From contig NZ_AJYZ02000019.1 of NCBI RefSeq assembly GCF_000272045.2, positions 1,748,704-1,812,703 on the forward strand: a stretch of 64,000 nucleotides of DNA. Reading direction: 5' to 3'. Made by a program: the position numbers and the translations under genes. Under the pieces are notes generated by a model that ran no database searches, had not been told where the DNA came from, and saw only the letters and a program-made list of their open reading frames with translations. This DNA comes from Vibrio crassostreae 9ZC13. Lineage in GTDB: Bacteria > Pseudomonadota > Gammaproteobacteria > Enterobacterales > Vibrionaceae. Positions 30,054-39,899 of the stretch are shown piece after piece (within the stretch, counting starts at the first letter, position 1; every line of letters begins with the position of its first letter).

Positions 30054-30081
30054 AATATATACGAATGATAATAATTATCAA
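30054..30081 (-). promoter_or_regulatory. promoter with Fur box for the metal exporter gene
   Basis: On the minus strand, TTGATA (30076-30081) and TATATT (30054-30059) form a -35/-10 pair with a 16-bp spacer. The perfect 7-1-7 palindrome TGATAATAATTATCA (30066-30080), identical to the Fur core consensus, overlaps the -35 and the spacer. Repression by Fur (or a Mn-sensing Fur homologue) is the expected outcome. The start codon is 32 bases downstream of the -10. Confidence 0.8.
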
Positions 30082-30223
30082 TTGCATTTGTTGTTTTTTT
30101 ATCTATTGTTACTATTGGCTAAACCCACGAAACATGACCAATCTAAAAAAATGAGGTAAAGTATGGCTAATAAAGAGAGGCTCTAAAGGTAGAGTCATAA
30201 TTGTTAGTGTAATAGGAAGAAAC

Positions 30224-31129
30224 ATGATTTTAGTTGTTGGTCACAAAAACCCTGATAGTGACAGTATTTGTAGTGCGTTAGTTGCAACTGAGCTTCTTAA
30301 GGCTCGTGGCGAGGAAGCGACACCAATTCGCCAAGGCGAGATCAACCGCGAAACTCAACACATTCTAGAAGTCGCTGGTGCTGAAAAGCCAGAGCTTCGT
30401 ACTTCTGTTGCTGGTGAGAAAATCTGGCTAGTAGACTACTCAGATCTAGCACAAGCACCAGATGATGTTGCTGATGCAGAGATCGTAGGTATTGTTGATC
30501 ACCACCGTCTAGGCGACGTGATGACAGTAAACCCAATGGAAGCTTGGATCTGGCCTGTTGGTTGTACAAACACTGTACTTTTCAACATGTTCAAGATTGA
30601 AGGTCACGCAATCTCTCAACAAATCGCTAAACTAATGATGTCTGCAATTCTTTCAGACACAGTTGGTTTCGCTTCTCCAACATGTACTCAAAAAGACAAA
30701 GACGCGGTTGCTGAGCTTGCTGAAATTGCTGGCGTAACTGACGTTGATGCATTCATCAAAGCGCTTCTAATCGCAAAAACAAACATCGAAGGCCTATCTG
30801 CTGCACAGCTAGTAGAAAAAGACCTTAAAGGCTACCCATTCAACGGTCGTGATGTTGTTGTTGGTCAAGTTGAACTTGCGACTCTTGAGCAAGTAGACGG
30901 CATGATCGAAGCGCTAGAAGCTGATCTTGAAGAGCGTTGTGAGAAAGACGGTCTAGCGTTCGCTGCGGTAATGCTAACAGATATCACTACTGCTCAAACT
31001 CGTCTTCTATACAAAGGTGAGTGGGCTGAGAAATTGGTTAAGCACGAGAAAGGCGGCGTATTAATGATGGAAAATACACTAAGCCGTAAGAAGCAAGGCT
31101 GGCCTTGGCTACAAGGTGAGCTTGTTTAA
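30224..31129 (+). CDS. ppaC: manganese-dependent inorganic pyrophosphatase (family II)
   Basis: PpaC hydrolyses pyrophosphate with Mn2+ in the cytosol. The 301-residue DHH-family enzyme has the metal ligands H7, D11 and D13 in GHKNPDSDS, D71, and the DHH motif D92-H93-H94. The C-terminal substrate-binding SRKKQ block lies near residue 290. There is no CBS insert, so it is the short, unregulated form. It is divergent from the metal exporter and followed by a terminator. Family I Ppa is more usual in gamma-proteobacteria, so this would be an additional enzyme. Confidence 0.95.
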   Translation: MILVVGHKNPDSDSICSALVATELLKARGEEATPIRQGEINRETQHILEVAGAEKPELRTSVAGEKIWLVDYSDLAQAPDDVADAEIVGIVDHHRLGDVMTVNPMEAWIWPVGCTNTVLFNMFKIEGHAISQQIAKLMMSAILSDTVGFASPTCTQKDKDAVAELAEIAGVTDVDAFIKALLIAKTNIEGLSAAQLVEKDLKGYPFNGRDVVVGQVELATLEQVDGMIEALEADLEERCEKDGLAFAAVMLTDITTAQTRLLYKGEWAEKLVKHEKGGVLMMENTLSRKKQGWPWLQGELV

Positions 31130-31147
31130 TCAAGTCGCTTAATATTA

Positions 31148-31175
31148 AACGCCTGCTTATTTAGCAGGCGTTTTT
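31148..31175 (+). terminator. ppaC terminator
   Basis: AACGCCTGCT (31148-31157) pairs with AGCAGGCGTT (31163-31172) over a 5-base loop, with a T-run. Confidence 0.92.
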
Positions 31176-31278
31176 CTTTGAAGTAGACTTTCTTCTTCAT
31201 CGATAATGTTTGAAGTTAACAACACTCGGCATAAAATAGCTTTAAGAGCAAAGTTACTGACTAAAGTAGGAAATTAAG

Positions 31279-31668
31279 ATGACTACACAGCTAGACGATA
31301 AAAAAATCGCTGAAATCAACAAGTACACGGGCGAGCAACGCCTGAAATACTGTGTGAAAGAAATCGTAGCAAACCGTGAAGTATGGATCTTAACCGATGA
31401 ACACGGTTGTGTAATGCTGAACACAGAAGATGAAGATTGTGTTCCAGTATGGCCAAACCAAGAGTTCGCAGAATCATGGGCAACGGGTGATTGGTCTGAG
31501 TGTAAAGCTGAGTCTATTTCGTTGAACAAATGGCACAGTCGCTGGACGAACGGTCTAGAAGACGACGAACTTGCTGTTGTAGTATTCCCGAACGAGCAAG
31601 AAGAAGGCGTTATCTTGTTCCCGGATGAGTTCGACTTCGAATTGAAAAAGCAGGCAGCTAAGCGCTAG
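31279..31668 (+). CDS. DUF2750-type protein
   Basis: The 129-residue acidic cytosolic protein has the pattern I recall for DUF2750: REVWILTDEHGCVMLN, then VPVWPNQEFAESWA and FPNEQEEGVILFPDEFDFEL. The aromatic and proline positions are typical. There is no signal or membrane segment. The function is unknown. It stands alone and converges with the DUF2927 gene. A GC hairpin (31699-31723, stem AGCGTTGCC/GGCAGCGCT) without a T-run lies after the stop. Confidence 0.82.
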   Translation: MTTQLDDKKIAEINKYTGEQRLKYCVKEIVANREVWILTDEHGCVMLNTEDEDCVPVWPNQEFAESWATGDWSECKAESISLNKWHSRWTNGLEDDELAVVVFPNEQEEGVILFPDEFDFELKKQAAKR

Positions 31669-31766
31669 TTCTTTCGTAATACAGTAACATCGTAAGTCAG
31701 CGTTGCCTTTCTTAGGCAGCGCTATCATTCAATTATCCCATCTAAGTTACTTCCAACGTATATTCG

Positions 31767-32546
31767 TCAATACCCAATCAACTGATACAAAGGCGCTTGC
31801 TGTGCGGCTTTAGAAGCTTGCTGAAGCACACCTGTTTTGCTGTATCTCTTGAGTATCTTTCGAACGATAGGTTTTACTTCAGATTTTGTCATTCCAGCTT
31901 TCAATTCTGGTTCATACAGCAATTGCAGTAGCACTACGTCTAACGGCGATAATAAGTCTTCTGGCGTGTGGTCGTTGAAAATAGAAGGGTAGGCTTTATC
32001 TGAATCATTCGGCAGGCCTAGAACTTGTGTGATCTCTTCCACGATACAGGCGACCAGCTTACCTCGCGATCTTGCCTGATCAACCGGGATTACAATCCCA
32101 GCGTATACAATCTCGCCTTTAGAATTGGTTCTATAGCCCGCCGTGCAGATGGCGCTATTTAAATGTTGAGTTGATTTGAGCTTGAGCACCGATTTCGCCT
32201 CAGATACCCACTGGCTCTGCCTTGTGTATATCCATTTAACGTTCGCTTCGGACTCTTTACTGACGATTGTTATTGGATGTTGGGTGACTTCTGATAAGTG
32301 TTTGATATGAAGCTCTGTGAGCTCTTGATGCAGTTCCTCATCGCCCACTCGATGATCGATCCAAATCTTGATCGGTTGTTTCCACTTGGCGAGCGGTTTG
32401 TTGCCTTGGGAGTATTCGTGTTGAAGCGCGACGTTATAAAAGGCAGTTTCGACGAAGCTTCTATCTAGCCATGTGAGCGGTGTGCTTGTCGCGTTAAAGG
32501 ACAACAGCACCAACAAGAGGGGAAGCATTGAAGCTGTTCGATACAT
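31767..32546 (-). CDS. secreted DUF2927-type protein
   Basis: The 259-residue protein starts with a hydrophobic signal (about residues 5-22, ending near ATS-T), so it is probably periplasmic. The C-terminal half has the DUF2927 features: VACIVEEITQVLGLPNDSD, YPSIFND and LSPLDVVLLQLLYEPELKAGM. The EE near the helix and the overall plan resemble a degenerate zincin protease, but no full HExxH is present. It lies 36 bp after sapF in the same direction and is probably co-transcribed with the sap genes. Its role there is unknown. Confidence 0.8.
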   Translation of the reverse strand: MYRTASMLPLLLVLLSFNATSTPLTWLDRSFVETAFYNVALQHEYSQGNKPLAKWKQPIKIWIDHRVGDEELHQELTELHIKHLSEVTQHPITIVSKESEANVKWIYTRQSQWVSEAKSVLKLKSTQHLNSAICTAGYRTNSKGEIVYAGIVIPVDQARSRGKLVACIVEEITQVLGLPNDSDKAYPSIFNDHTPEDLLSPLDVVLLQLLYEPELKAGMTKSEVKPIVRKILKRYSKTGVLQQASKAAQQAPLYQLIGY

Positions 32547-32582
32547 ACTTTTCCCCTCTGCTAAATGTAGCGTGATTCCAGG

Positions 32583-33365
32583 TTAGTGGTTCGGCGCTTT
32601 GGAGAAATGGCTCTCAACCAATCTTTGGGTGATTTGGTGAGTTGGATTGGTTAGCACTTGATCTGTTTCCCCACTCTCAACCACATTGCCTTCATGCATG
32701 ACAATAATCTTGTCGGTAATGTGCTTAACAATACCGAGGTGTTGAGATACATAAACGAACGATACGCCCATCTCTTCTTGTAACTCTAAGAACAGATTGA
32801 TGATTTGCGAGCGCATTGCCATGTCCAAACCATTTAAAGCTTCATCAGCAACAATGATGGATGGCTGAAGTATTAAGGCACGAGCCAAACAAACCCTCTG
32901 TTTCTGGCCTGCAGCAAGCATCTGAGGGTAGAAATACGCATGTTCCGGTAGAAGGCCTACGCGCAGTAGTGTGTCTTTCACACGACGCATACGAGCTTCT
33001 GGAGGCATGTTGGTGTTTCGCTTTAATGGACCTTCAAGAATTCGACCGATCTGAATGCGCGGGTTAAGTGACGTATTCGGATCTTGGAATATCATTCGAA
33101 TCAGCTTACAACGAGTCGAGTAGTCTTTGTGCTCTAGCTTTTCGCCATTCACGCGGATCTCGCCTGCGGTTGGCTCCACCATGCCTGCGAGCATTCTGGC
33201 TAATGTTGATTTGCCAGAACCATTCTGGCCGATAAAACCAATTGTCTGGCCTGCTTCAAGAGAAAAGCTAACTGGCTTCACCGCCTGATGAATCTTTTTA
33301 CGGAAAAGACCAGAGCGAGTCGTAAAGTCTTTAGACAAATCACTGACTTCTAATAATGCACTCAT
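32583..33365 (-). CDS. sapF: Sap ABC transporter ATPase SapF
   Basis: The 260-residue ATPase has Walker [10 protein letters not shown], the signature [15 protein letters not shown] and Walker [13 protein letters not shown]. The sequence follows the oligopeptide/dipeptide transporter ATPase family (DppF-like). SapF pairs with SapD on the cytosolic face of SapBC. Its start overlaps sapD by 4 bases. Note LAAGQ where LSGGQ is usual, a known variation in SapF-type proteins. Confidence 0.93.
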   Translation of the reverse strand: MSALLEVSDLSKDFTTRSGLFRKKIHQAVKPVSFSLEAGQTIGFIGQNGSGKSTLARMLAGMVEPTAGEIRVNGEKLEHKDYSTRCKLIRMIFQDPNTSLNPRIQIGRILEGPLKRNTNMPPEARMRRVKDTLLRVGLLPEHAYFYPQMLAAGQKQRVCLARALILQPSIIVADEALNGLDMAMRSQIINLFLELQEEMGVSFVYVSQHLGIVKHITDKIIVMHEGNVVESGETDQVLTNPTHQITQRLVESHFSKAPNH

Positions 33366-34363
33366 GATTTCTTTTTCTTCTCCATATTCAGAGGGAAGTG
33401 ACAGTTGAACTTATGGTTCTTGATACGTTTCGTATGTGGGATCTCGACACACTGCCTTTGTGCGTATGGGCAGCGAGGCCCTAATCGACAACCAATAGGA
33501 AGATGTTGCAGCGGTGGAATTGACCCCGGCAAAGACTGGAGCTTCTCCTTGTGGGCAATCCAGTCGTTAAAGTCTGGCATCGCTTTTAACAAAGCAACGG
33601 TGTACGGGTGCTTTGGTGCATCCAACAGCTTCGGTGTATCAGCGGATTCTACCGATTGACCACAGTACATCACGGTAATGCGAGTCGCCCATTGGGTAAT
33701 GGTGGTTAAGTCATGGCCGATCAACACGATGGTGGTGTTATTGATCTGGTTCATACGACTCAAAAGACGCAATATTTGAGACTGTGTAATTGGGTCTAAA
33801 TCGTTGGTTGGCTCGTCAGCAATCAAGACTTTTGGCTTGGCAGCGATCGCCATTGCGATCATGACTTTTTGACACTCACCATCTGTCAGCTCATAAGAGT
33901 AACTGTCCATTAGGCGAGAGTGGTCTTTGATGCCGACTTTGTGTAGTAATGCGATCGCTTGCTTCTTACGCCACTTAAATCGTTGCCACCATCGACCTTC
34001 AAACGAATGGGAAGGGATCGCTTCAACGAGCTGGTTACCTACTTTTTCAGAAGGGTCAAGACACGTTGATGGCTCTTGGAAGATCATTGCGATATCGCGG
34101 GCGATCACTCGGCGTCTTTCTTTCGGCGTCAGTTGCAGTAGGTCGATATTACCTAAGCGCATTCGGTCTGCAGAAACCTTCCAGTTTTCTTTACATACTC
34201 CGACGATCGCTTTTGCAACCAAACTCTTACCTGAGCCTGATTCACCTACTAAGCCACGAATTTCCCCTTCATTGAGGGTAATACTCATTCGATCTACGGC
34301 TTTAACCATCCCTTGAGGGGTCTCAATCTCGATGGTTAGATGTCGAATATCAAGTAACGGCAT
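33362..34363 (-). CDS. sapD: Sap ABC transporter ATPase SapD
   Basis: The 333-residue ATPase has Walker A GESGSGKS, Walker [13 protein letters not shown] and the C-terminal oligopeptide-transporter extension with the cysteine-rich block [15 protein letters not shown]. The signature helix reads [11 protein letters not shown] rather than the strict LSGGQ, as in SapD relatives. It overlaps sapC by one base (TAATG) and sapF by four, so the operon is tightly coupled. Confidence 0.93.
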   Translation of the reverse strand: MPLLDIRHLTIEIETPQGMVKAVDRMSITLNEGEIRGLVGESGSGKSLVAKAIVGVCKENWKVSADRMRLGNIDLLQLTPKERRRVIARDIAMIFQEPSTCLDPSEKVGNQLVEAIPSHSFEGRWWQRFKWRKKQAIALLHKVGIKDHSRLMDSYSYELTDGECQKVMIAMAIAAKPKVLIADEPTNDLDPITQSQILRLLSRMNQINNTTIVLIGHDLTTITQWATRITVMYCGQSVESADTPKLLDAPKHPYTVALLKAMPDFNDWIAHKEKLQSLPGSIPPLQHLPIGCRLGPRCPYAQRQCVEIPHTKRIKNHKFNCHFPLNMEKKKKS

Positions 34364-35250
34364 TATTCGATTCCTGCATTTAGCGCTTGGCGAACACCTT
34401 CACCGACGAGGTTAATCACGATAACTGTAAACATAATAGCTAAGCCGGGTAGGGTAACTGTCCATGGCGCAAGGTAAATCAACTCGACCGAATCACCCAA
34501 GATGGAGCCCCATTCGGTACTCGGTGCTTGAGCGCCAAGCCCTAGGAAACCTAAAGCCGTGATATCAAGAATTGCGACTGACAGTGCCAGCGTAACTTCA
34601 AGAGCGATCACGGTAAGGATGTTCGGAAGGATTGAGTTCCATAGCAGGTAAAAATCGTTCGCACCATCAAGGCGAGAAGCCAGAATATAGTCTTTTTCTA
34701 CTTCAGCATGCACGGCAATGTACACCGAGCGTATAAAGCGCGGGATCAGTGCCAAGCACAAGGCGAGCAAGATATTAAACTCCCCAAAGCCAAGGAATGC
34801 CACGAAGATAATCGCCAGCAGAAGAGATGGAATCGACATAACAGTATCAAGCAGGTGGTTTAGCGTGCTTGATAGTAAACCGCGCGTCATACCAGCAAGT
34901 ACGCCAATCAGACAACCAATGACGGCTGCGATAAAGGTAATCACCACCGCGGCGCCGAAGGTTAACTGAGAGCCAATTATTAGGCGAGAGAGAATATCTC
35001 TGCCTAAGTCATCCGTACCCAAAAAGTATTCTACCGTTCCCGCAGGATCCCAAGAGGGCGGCGTTAATAGGTGACCGGTTTGTTCTTGTGCATCATGCGG
35101 GGCTAGCCACGGTGAAGTGACGGTGACCAGAATGATAAGCACCAAACACCACAAGCCAAACATAGCTAGATTATTGCTGCGGAAGCTGCGCCAGAAACGT
35201 TCGAACTGGGTTGGAATCTGTTCTTCTTGGTAGACGTTATTTGTTAGCAT
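34363..35250 (-). CDS. sapC: Sap ABC transporter permease SapC
   Basis: The 295-residue inner-membrane permease has a first helix near residues 30-50, a periplasmic segment with [15 protein letters not shown] (the DppC-type signature) and about five further helices. The cytoplasmic EAA-like loop reads [20 protein letters not shown]. It pairs with SapB. Its start overlaps the sapB end by 14 bases. Confidence 0.93.
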   Translation of the reverse strand: MLTNNVYQEEQIPTQFERFWRSFRSNNLAMFGLWCLVLIILVTVTSPWLAPHDAQEQTGHLLTPPSWDPAGTVEYFLGTDDLGRDILSRLIIGSQLTFGAAVVITFIAAVIGCLIGVLAGMTRGLLSSTLNHLLDTVMSIPSLLLAIIFVAFLGFGEFNILLALCLALIPRFIRSVYIAVHAEVEKDYILASRLDGANDFYLLWNSILPNILTVIALEVTLALSVAILDITALGFLGLGAQAPSTEWGSILGDSVELIYLAPWTVTLPGLAIMFTVIVINLVGEGVRQALNAGIE

Positions 35251-36199
35251 ACCATTCCTTCCTTACCAGTGGATTGATCATCGCGCCCAGTAGATCGGAC
35301 AGAATATTAGCGGTCAAAACTAAGGTAGCCACCACAATTACACCAGCTTGAATTGAAACGTAATCTTGATTCGATAAGGCATCCAATAACCAGCGGCCAA
35401 TGCCCGGCCAGTTAAAGATAGACTCGGTAACAATAGCAAGCGTTAACATACTCGATAGCTGAACACCGACCTTAGGAATAATCGGAGGTATCGCGTTTCT
35501 TAGCACGTGCTGCGTGATGATCTCTCTAGTGGAAAGACCTTTAATTCGCGCAGCGCGGATGTAGTTTTGCGTCATTACTTCAGCCACTGACGCTCTCATC
35601 AATCGGATGACCTGAGTCGTTGGCGCCAGTGCTAAAACAAGACAAGGCAACGCCATGTGCTCGATAACACTTTGTAGTGCGTGCGCACGGTAGCGACCCT
35701 CGGCAAAAAAGGCGTCAATCATCGCGAATCCAGTCACGTGTTCAATCTCGTAAAGTAGGTCGTATCGGCCACCAACTGGGAACATTTCAAAGTGCAGTGA
35801 AAACACCATGATCATCAGCAACGCGACCCAAAATATAGGCGCAGAGTAACCGGCCATTGAGGTGAACGATATGGTGGTATCAACAAATTTACCTTGTCTC
35901 ATACCAGCAATGGTGCCGAAAGGAATACCGATGATGAGTGCCAACACAAAGGCAAAGAAGCACAGCTCTAGCGTTGCAGGGAACACCAGGACCAACTCAT
36001 CGATGATAGGCACACCGTGTTTGCTTAGGCCAAAGTTTAGCGTCGATAATTCAGTGATATAGCTAATCCAACCGGGCCAAAAATCTTGAATTGCCCAAGG
36101 TGAGGTTTGGTCTAATCGAAGCAGGGAAAAACCTACCAAGGTCAGAATTCCTAGCGTAATAACGAATAAGTTTACACGTCTTAATGTATACCAAAACAT
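35237..36199 (-). CDS. sapB: Sap ABC transporter permease SapB
   Basis: The 320-residue permease has a first helix at about residues 9-29 and five more, with the DppB-type EAA loop YIRAARIKGLSTREI and the block LRNAIPPIIPKVGVQ. Relative to DppB the family plan is complete. It starts one base into the sapA stop (TAATG). With SapC it forms the membrane channel. Confidence 0.94.
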   Translation of the reverse strand: MFWYTLRRVNLFVITLGILTLVGFSLLRLDQTSPWAIQDFWPGWISYITELSTLNFGLSKHGVPIIDELVLVFPATLELCFFAFVLALIIGIPFGTIAGMRQGKFVDTTISFTSMAGYSAPIFWVALLMIMVFSLHFEMFPVGGRYDLLYEIEHVTGFAMIDAFFAEGRYRAHALQSVIEHMALPCLVLALAPTTQVIRLMRASVAEVMTQNYIRAARIKGLSTREIITQHVLRNAIPPIIPKVGVQLSSMLTLAIVTESIFNWPGIGRWLLDALSNQDYVSIQAGVIVVATLVLTANILSDLLGAMINPLVRKEWYANK

Positions 36200-37821
36200 T
36201 ACTGCACCTCTCTTCTGACTTGATCAAAAGGTTGGGCATTGAAAGGACTTGCTTTAAAGCCTGTTAGCGAACGATCGTGCACGCGAAATTGCACGCCATG
36301 AGCTAAAGGAATCACAGGAACTTCTTCATTGAGAATGTTTTGGGCTTGTCGGTACAAGTTCACACGGTGCCTTTGTTGATTGATCTCTAATGCTAAGTCG
36401 AGAAGGAAATCAAAGTCTGAATTACACCACATCGAGACGTTTAACCCTGCACGCTCAGAGCTGCATGAGAGCAGCGGACGTAAGAAGTTGTCCGGGTCAC
36501 CGGTATTGCCTATCCAGCCTGTAAGCAACAAGTCTGTTGAGGAAATAGAGGACAACTGTGTGCGGTCAAATCGGTCGTCGGTATAGAGTTTCAATTCAAT
36601 ACCAATATCGGCTAAGTTTGCTTGGATAAGTTCTGCCGTTTTTCTTGGACTTGGATTGTATGCGCGTGGCTCTAGTGGTACCCACATTGAAAGCTCTAAC
36701 CCAGGTTCAACGCCAGCTTCTTTGAGAAGCGCAACCGCATAGTTTCGGTCGTAGCGAACTTGAACGCTGTCTTTTTGGTGAGCCCAAGAAGTCGGAGGAA
36801 GCAAGGTGTAGGCTTTGGTTCCTGTACCGTAATACACAGAATCAAGAATGTTCTGACGATTGATGGCTAAGTTGAGCGCTTTACGAACTCGAGAGTCACG
36901 CAGTGCAGGGTGCTCAGTATTCAGCGCGATGAAAGAGACATTAACCGCCGGAGTAGCAGAAATCTTCAACTCTTCATGAGCCTGAATAATAGGGATTTGG
37001 CTAGAAATTGGTGAGTTGAGCACGTCACACTCACTACGCAGAAGCTTGGCAAGTGTGCCTGTTCCACGTTGCGAAGTATCGAACACAACTTGGTCCATTT
37101 GTACTTCACCTTTCCAGTAGTGCTTGTTCTTTTTCAAGCGCACTAGGTCGTTGATTTGGTATTCATCTAAGTAGAAAGGGCCAGTGCCGACTGGATTGGA
37201 ATCGATTCGATTTTTCTCATCCGCTGCAATGAGCTGATTGGCATACTCCTTAGAGTGAATGACTGCATAGCTGGTGGCGATATTGTTGAGAAACGAATTG
37301 TCTGGGCGACTTAATTGGAATTTCACCGTTAGGTCATCAACTGCGGTGATATCGACAATCAGGTTTTTGAAGTCGATTCCGGCAAACCATGGGTATAGGC
37401 CGCCACCCACATAATGAAATGGGTTTGAACTATCAATGACACGTTCAAAGCTAAACACCACATCTTGTGCATTCATGCTACGAGTTGGGGTGAACCAGTC
37501 TGTGGTTTGGAACGCAACATTTGGGCGCAGTTTGAACGTGTATTCTGTACCTGATTTATCAACAGACCAACTTGTCGCTAAGTTCTGTTTTGGTCGGTAC
37601 GTCATCGGATCAAGAGTGAGCAGTGTATCGAAGATTTGAGGACTCAGCGATTCTGCGGTAATGCCACTATCAACTAGCTGTGGATTGAAGGTACTAGGAT
37701 TACCTTGGCCGCAATAAATGAAGCCTTTTTCACGGATTTGCTCGTGATTCACACTCTCACCACATCCAGCGAGAAAGCTCAACGTGCAGATGCTCAGTGA
37801 TAGTCTTATTAGTGCTTTCAT
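36199..37821 (-). CDS. sapA: Sap solute-binding lipoprotein SapA
   Basis: The 540-residue protein belongs to the extracellular solute-binding family 5 (peptide-binding). The signal peptide ends in the lipobox LAGC at residues 17-20, so it is likely anchored in the inner membrane facing the periplasm. E. coli and Salmonella SapA are normally soluble, so lipidation is worth noting. In other bacteria Sap is tied to resistance to antimicrobial peptides, haem uptake or putrescine export. The substrate here is not known. It heads the sapABCDF operon and is followed by coupled genes. Confidence 0.93.
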   Translation of the reverse strand: MKALIRLSLSICTLSFLAGCGESVNHEQIREKGFIYCGQGNPSTFNPQLVDSGITAESLSPQIFDTLLTLDPMTYRPKQNLATSWSVDKSGTEYTFKLRPNVAFQTTDWFTPTRSMNAQDVVFSFERVIDSSNPFHYVGGGLYPWFAGIDFKNLIVDITAVDDLTVKFQLSRPDNSFLNNIATSYAVIHSKEYANQLIAADEKNRIDSNPVGTGPFYLDEYQINDLVRLKKNKHYWKGEVQMDQVVFDTSQRGTGTLAKLLRSECDVLNSPISSQIPIIQAHEELKISATPAVNVSFIALNTEHPALRDSRVRKALNLAINRQNILDSVYYGTGTKAYTLLPPTSWAHQKDSVQVRYDRNYAVALLKEAGVEPGLELSMWVPLEPRAYNPSPRKTAELIQANLADIGIELKLYTDDRFDRTQLSSISSTDLLLTGWIGNTGDPDNFLRPLLSCSSERAGLNVSMWCNSDFDFLLDLALEINQQRHRVNLYRQAQNILNEEVPVIPLAHGVQFRVHDRSLTGFKASPFNAQPFDQVRREVQ

Positions 37822-37923
37822 AAAAAGAAATACTTTTCGAAACGAGGCGTTAGAGGAGCCTCAAGATCCGGACAATTTAACATTTTATTTATTCGGCTCC
37901 AAATAATAATCAAGCGTGGACAG

Positions 37924-38946
37924 CTATTTATCGTTAGCTTGTCCGACAATCGCGTACTTCCTCACCATTCCACGTAATTGGTTGTAGGTTAACCCAAGTA
38001 ATTCTGCGGCTTGTTTCTGGTTATATTTGCTCTGTTTGAGGGCTTGGTTGAGTAGCTTGATGTCTTGTTGTTCTTGCCATGCTTTGTAATCAAGCGGCAA
38101 AGAAAACAAGCTCTCTGATGAAGTATGGCTGTTAGACGGCTCATTGCCAGTTTCCGGAGAGGAATCTTGCTCTGTTTTCCATGCGGGTTTAAATGGGTTA
38201 AACACCAAATATTCAATAGGATATGGATCTTTTCCGTGCTGATAGATAGCTCGCTCAATGACGTTTTTGAGTTCTCGTACATTCCCTGGCCAAGAATAAT
38301 CCAAAAGCGATTCAACGGCAGAGGGGGCAAAGCCAACAAACAACTCCAATTCCAATTCACGACACATCTTAATGGCGTAATATTCTGCCAGTAGCATGAT
38401 GTCTTCTTTTCGCTCACGCAAAGGAGGGATAGTAATGACGTCAAACGCCAGTCTATCTAATAGGTCTGCTCGGAATTCGCCCTTTAATGCCATGTATGGT
38501 AAGTCGGCATTGGTTGCACACACCAGTCTGACATTGGCACTTAGCGCCTTTTGCCCACCGACACGTTCATATTGCCCGTATTCAATAACGCGCAGTAGTT
38601 TCTCTTGAACCGCAAGGGGAGTGGTCGCCAGCTCATCCAGAAACAGCGTTCCGCCTTCTGCTCTTTCAAAACGACCTTGATGACGCCCTTTCGAACCCGT
38701 AAAGGATCCCGATTCATGACCAAACAGTTCTGAATCAATCAAACCTTCACTTAAGGTTGAGCAGTTCAATGAGATCAAAGGTTGATCCCAACGTCTTGAA
38801 AGGTAATGCAGTCTTTGTGCGATCAACTCTTTACCTGTGCCACGTTCGCCAATGATCAGAATGGGTCTTTCTATTGGTGCGAGTTGGGAAACTTTATCTA
38901 ACACAGAGAGAAAGCTAGGTGATTCACCAATGAGGTTCTGCTGCAT
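37924..38946 (-). CDS. pspF: phage shock operon activator PspF
   Basis: PspF is a sigma-54 activator held inactive by PspA. The 340 residues consist of the AAA+ domain without an N-terminal sensor: Walker A GERGTGKE at 33-40, the sigma-54 contact loop at 80-85, Walker B GTLFLDEL, and a C-terminal Fis-type HTH (NQKQAAELLGLTYNQLRGMV). The contact loop reads GSFTGS where GAFTGA is standard. A Ser/Glu-rich linker of about 40 residues precedes the HTH. It is divergent from pspA, the classic arrangement. Confidence 0.95.
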   Translation of the reverse strand: MQQNLIGESPSFLSVLDKVSQLAPIERPILIIGERGTGKELIAQRLHYLSRRWDQPLISLNCSTLSEGLIDSELFGHESGSFTGSKGRHQGRFERAEGGTLFLDELATTPLAVQEKLLRVIEYGQYERVGGQKALSANVRLVCATNADLPYMALKGEFRADLLDRLAFDVITIPPLRERKEDIMLLAEYYAIKMCRELELELFVGFAPSAVESLLDYSWPGNVRELKNVIERAIYQHGKDPYPIEYLVFNPFKPAWKTEQDSSPETGNEPSNSHTSSESLFSLPLDYKAWQEQQDIKLLNQALKQSKYNQKQAAELLGLTYNQLRGMVRKYAIVGQANDK

Positions 38947-39093
38947 AGCGGGTCCTTGTATGAATTAATCGCTGGAGAGGTCATGTAAGAGCCATAGTGG
39001 TGAAAAATACCAATACTTGGCTAAATTCATCATAGCATGGTTCGAGTTAATCACCATTTTATTGTAAGTAACTGATAATAAATGGCTTAAAAG

Positions 39094-39109
39094 TTGGCAC
39101 GCTACTTGG
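39094..39109 (+). promoter_or_regulatory. sigma-54 promoter of pspABC
   Basis: TTGGCAC (39094-39100), five bases, then TTGG (39106-39109) give the -24 GG and the -12 region of a sigma-54 promoter. GG is followed by 10 bases and GG rather than GC. It lies about 110 bases before the pspA start. The E. coli pspA promoter has the same TTGGCACG opening from memory. Confidence 0.85.
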
Positions 39110-39219
39110 ATTATTTATGGTAGGTTTAACAACAAACGTAAATTTTTGAGCAAGTGGATTGATAAAGTCGCACAACGATTTGAAACGCATTTGCCATCAT
39201 TGTAATTAAGGAGTTCCTC

Positions 39220-39891
39220 ATGGGTATTTTTTCTCGCTTTGCAGACATTGTAAATTCAAACATCAGTGCACTATTAGATAAGGCTGAAGATCCAGAAAAG
39301 ATGATTCGTCTTATTATCCAAGAAATGGAAGACACCTTAGTTGAAGTTCGTACCAACTCAGCAAAAGCAATTGCTGACAAGAAAGAGCTAGCGCGTAAAG
39401 TAGAAGCTATCGAAACACAGATTCTAGATTGGCAAAATAAAGCGACACTTGCCCTGACCAAACAACGCGAAGATTTGGCGAGAGCGGCGCTAATCGAAAA
39501 GCAAAAACTGGAAGACATCATCAAGAGCCTTCACACCGAACAAACCTTGGTTCATGAAACCATCGAAAAATTGACGAGTGAAATTGGTAAACTTGAAACA
39601 AAGATCGCAGAAACTCGTGCAAAGCAACAAGCATTAATGATTCGTAACAATGCGGCAAGCAACCGTCGTGATGTTCAAAAACACCTGCACTCAAGCAAAA
39701 CCAACGAAGCAATGGCGAAGTTTGAGCAATTCTCGCGTAAAGTGGATGAATTAGAAGCTGAAGCGGACGTTTACGCTAAGACTGGCAACGCAAAATCTTT
39801 AGACCAAGAGTTTGCCGAGCTACAAGCTCAAGATGAAATCGAAAAAGAGCTAGCGAAACTGAAGCAACAAGTTGAAAACCGCGATAAATAA
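39220..39891 (+). CDS. pspA: phage shock protein A
   Basis: PspA binds stressed inner membrane and inhibits PspF. The 223-residue protein is almost all helical coiled coil. It opens with the amphipathic membrane-binding helix [20 protein letters not shown] and has the [20 protein letters not shown] block of the PspA/IM30 family. It is the first gene of pspABC, with a sigma-54 promoter upstream, and pspB follows after 8 bp. Confidence 0.96.
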   Translation: MGIFSRFADIVNSNISALLDKAEDPEKMIRLIIQEMEDTLVEVRTNSAKAIADKKELARKVEAIETQILDWQNKATLALTKQREDLARAALIEKQKLEDIIKSLHTEQTLVHETIEKLTSEIGKLETKIAETRAKQQALMIRNNAASNRRDVQKHLHSSKTNEAMAKFEQFSRKVDELEAEADVYAKTGNAKSLDQEFAELQAQDEIEKELAKLKQQVENRDK

Positions 39892-39899
39892 TCTAGGAG

